Shown in pieces: positions 6,177 through 6,418 of a stretch of 6,418 nt of DNA (the first letter of the stretch is position 1; every line of letters starts with the position of its first letter). The stretch is from an uncultured Campylobacter sp. (GTDB taxonomy: Bacteria > Campylobacterota > Campylobacteria > Campylobacterales > Campylobacteraceae): assembly GCF_938030785.1 (NCBI RefSeq), contig NZ_CALHIK010000125.1:1-6418 (forward strand), written 5' to 3'. A model generated the notes under the pieces. The model did no database searches. It had not been told where the DNA came from and worked only from the letters and a program-made list of their open reading frames with translations. A program made the translations under genes and the position numbers.

Positions 6177-6201
6177 ATTTATAAAAAGCTCGGGCTATTA
6201 A

Positions 6202-6222
6202 CGCGGCTCATTATGAGATGCG
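6202..6222. terminator. Possible bidirectional terminator hairpin
   Basis: Between the two convergent genes, CGCGGCTCAT (6202-6211) can pair with ATGAGATGCG (6213-6222), with one G-A mismatch and one G-T wobble. The innermost pairs probably open to give a loop. A short CTTT follows on the plus strand at 6227-6230, but there is no true U-tract. The convergent position favours a terminator; the structure alone is weak. Confidence 0.35.
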
Positions 6223-6234
6223 CGCACTTTAAAA

Positions 6235-6418
6235 TTACAGGCTCTTTAGCGCCGCGAGTACGTTTTGTGCGTCTTGCTCGGGCTCTGCGATACGGCTAAA
6301 GCGCTTTATCTCCTTGCCGTCTTTAAAAATCAGGGTTTGGCGGTGGTAAAATTTCTTCCCGTCGCCGGTAGTGAAAGTCTCGAGCCGCAGCGGCGCTTCA
6401 AGCTCGAATTTTTCGTCG
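6235..6418 (-). CDS. Peroxiredoxin/redoxin C-terminal end (partial)
   Basis: Only the last 60 codons are in the window; the gene enters from the right edge and stops with TAA at 6237-6235. The fragment reads DEKFELEAPLRLETF, then a Gly-Asp-Gly turn, then YHRQTLIFKDGKEIKRFSRI, and ends NVLAALKSL. This order fits the end of Prx/redoxin proteins: a 'SD..f.L...L.LPTF' segment, an R-x-TLI beta strand, a DGKI turn, and a final VLxxL helix. Such enzymes reduce hydroperoxides in the cytoplasm or periplasm using a peroxidatic cysteine, which would lie in the missing N-terminal part. The assignment is by pattern on a short fragment; a thioredoxin-fold relative is the main alternative. The gene converges on the WYL regulator with a 58-base gap. 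Confidence 0.6.
   Translation of the reverse strand, partial: DEKFELEAPLRLETFTTGDGKKFYHRQTLIFKDGKEIKRFSRIAEPEQDAQNVLAALKSL

Overview
The window looks like chromosome from a relatively GC-rich Campylobacterota species; an oral Campylobacter of the C. gracilis, showae or rectus type is my best guess. The basis is the mix of GC-rich coding sequence with non-coding DNA full of AAATTT and AAATTTTAAAATTT runs, Hcp-type cysteine-rich Sel1 proteins, and an AAGGAG plus TATAAT style of gene start. The genus is inferred from style, not from a marker gene.

Layout. Positions 1-728 hold no gene I can support, only short A/T repeats in GC-rich DNA. Two small secreted Hcp/Sel1-like cysteine-rich proteins follow on the minus strand (729-1247 and 1387-1938). 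A 135-base divergent spacer, with a TATAAT box and a perfect CGGTCA-N5-TGACCG inverted repeat, separates them from a plus-strand series: a lyase of the fumarase/aspartase superfamily (2074-3420), a 333-base non-coding gap, a DASS-family di/tricarboxylate transporter of the CitT/TtdT type (3754-5157), and 65 bases later a WYL-domain transcriptional regulator (5223-6176). The right edge carries the 3' end of a convergent minus-strand gene, probably a peroxiredoxin (6235-6418).

How they may work together. The lyase superfamily commonly eliminates fumarate (or a related double bond) from a substituted succinate, and the transporter family imports or exchanges C4-C6 carboxylates. The WYL protein directly downstream of the transporter is a natural candidate for their local regulator. 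A reasonable inference is a small carboxylate uptake and cleavage module that could feed fumarate to anaerobic respiration. The actual substrate cannot be read from sequence. The lyase mixes features of adenylosuccinate lyase and carboxymuconate cycloisomerase and may be neither. The Hcp-like pair and the peroxiredoxin look like independent neighbours.

No mobile element, CRISPR array, rRNA or tRNA was found.
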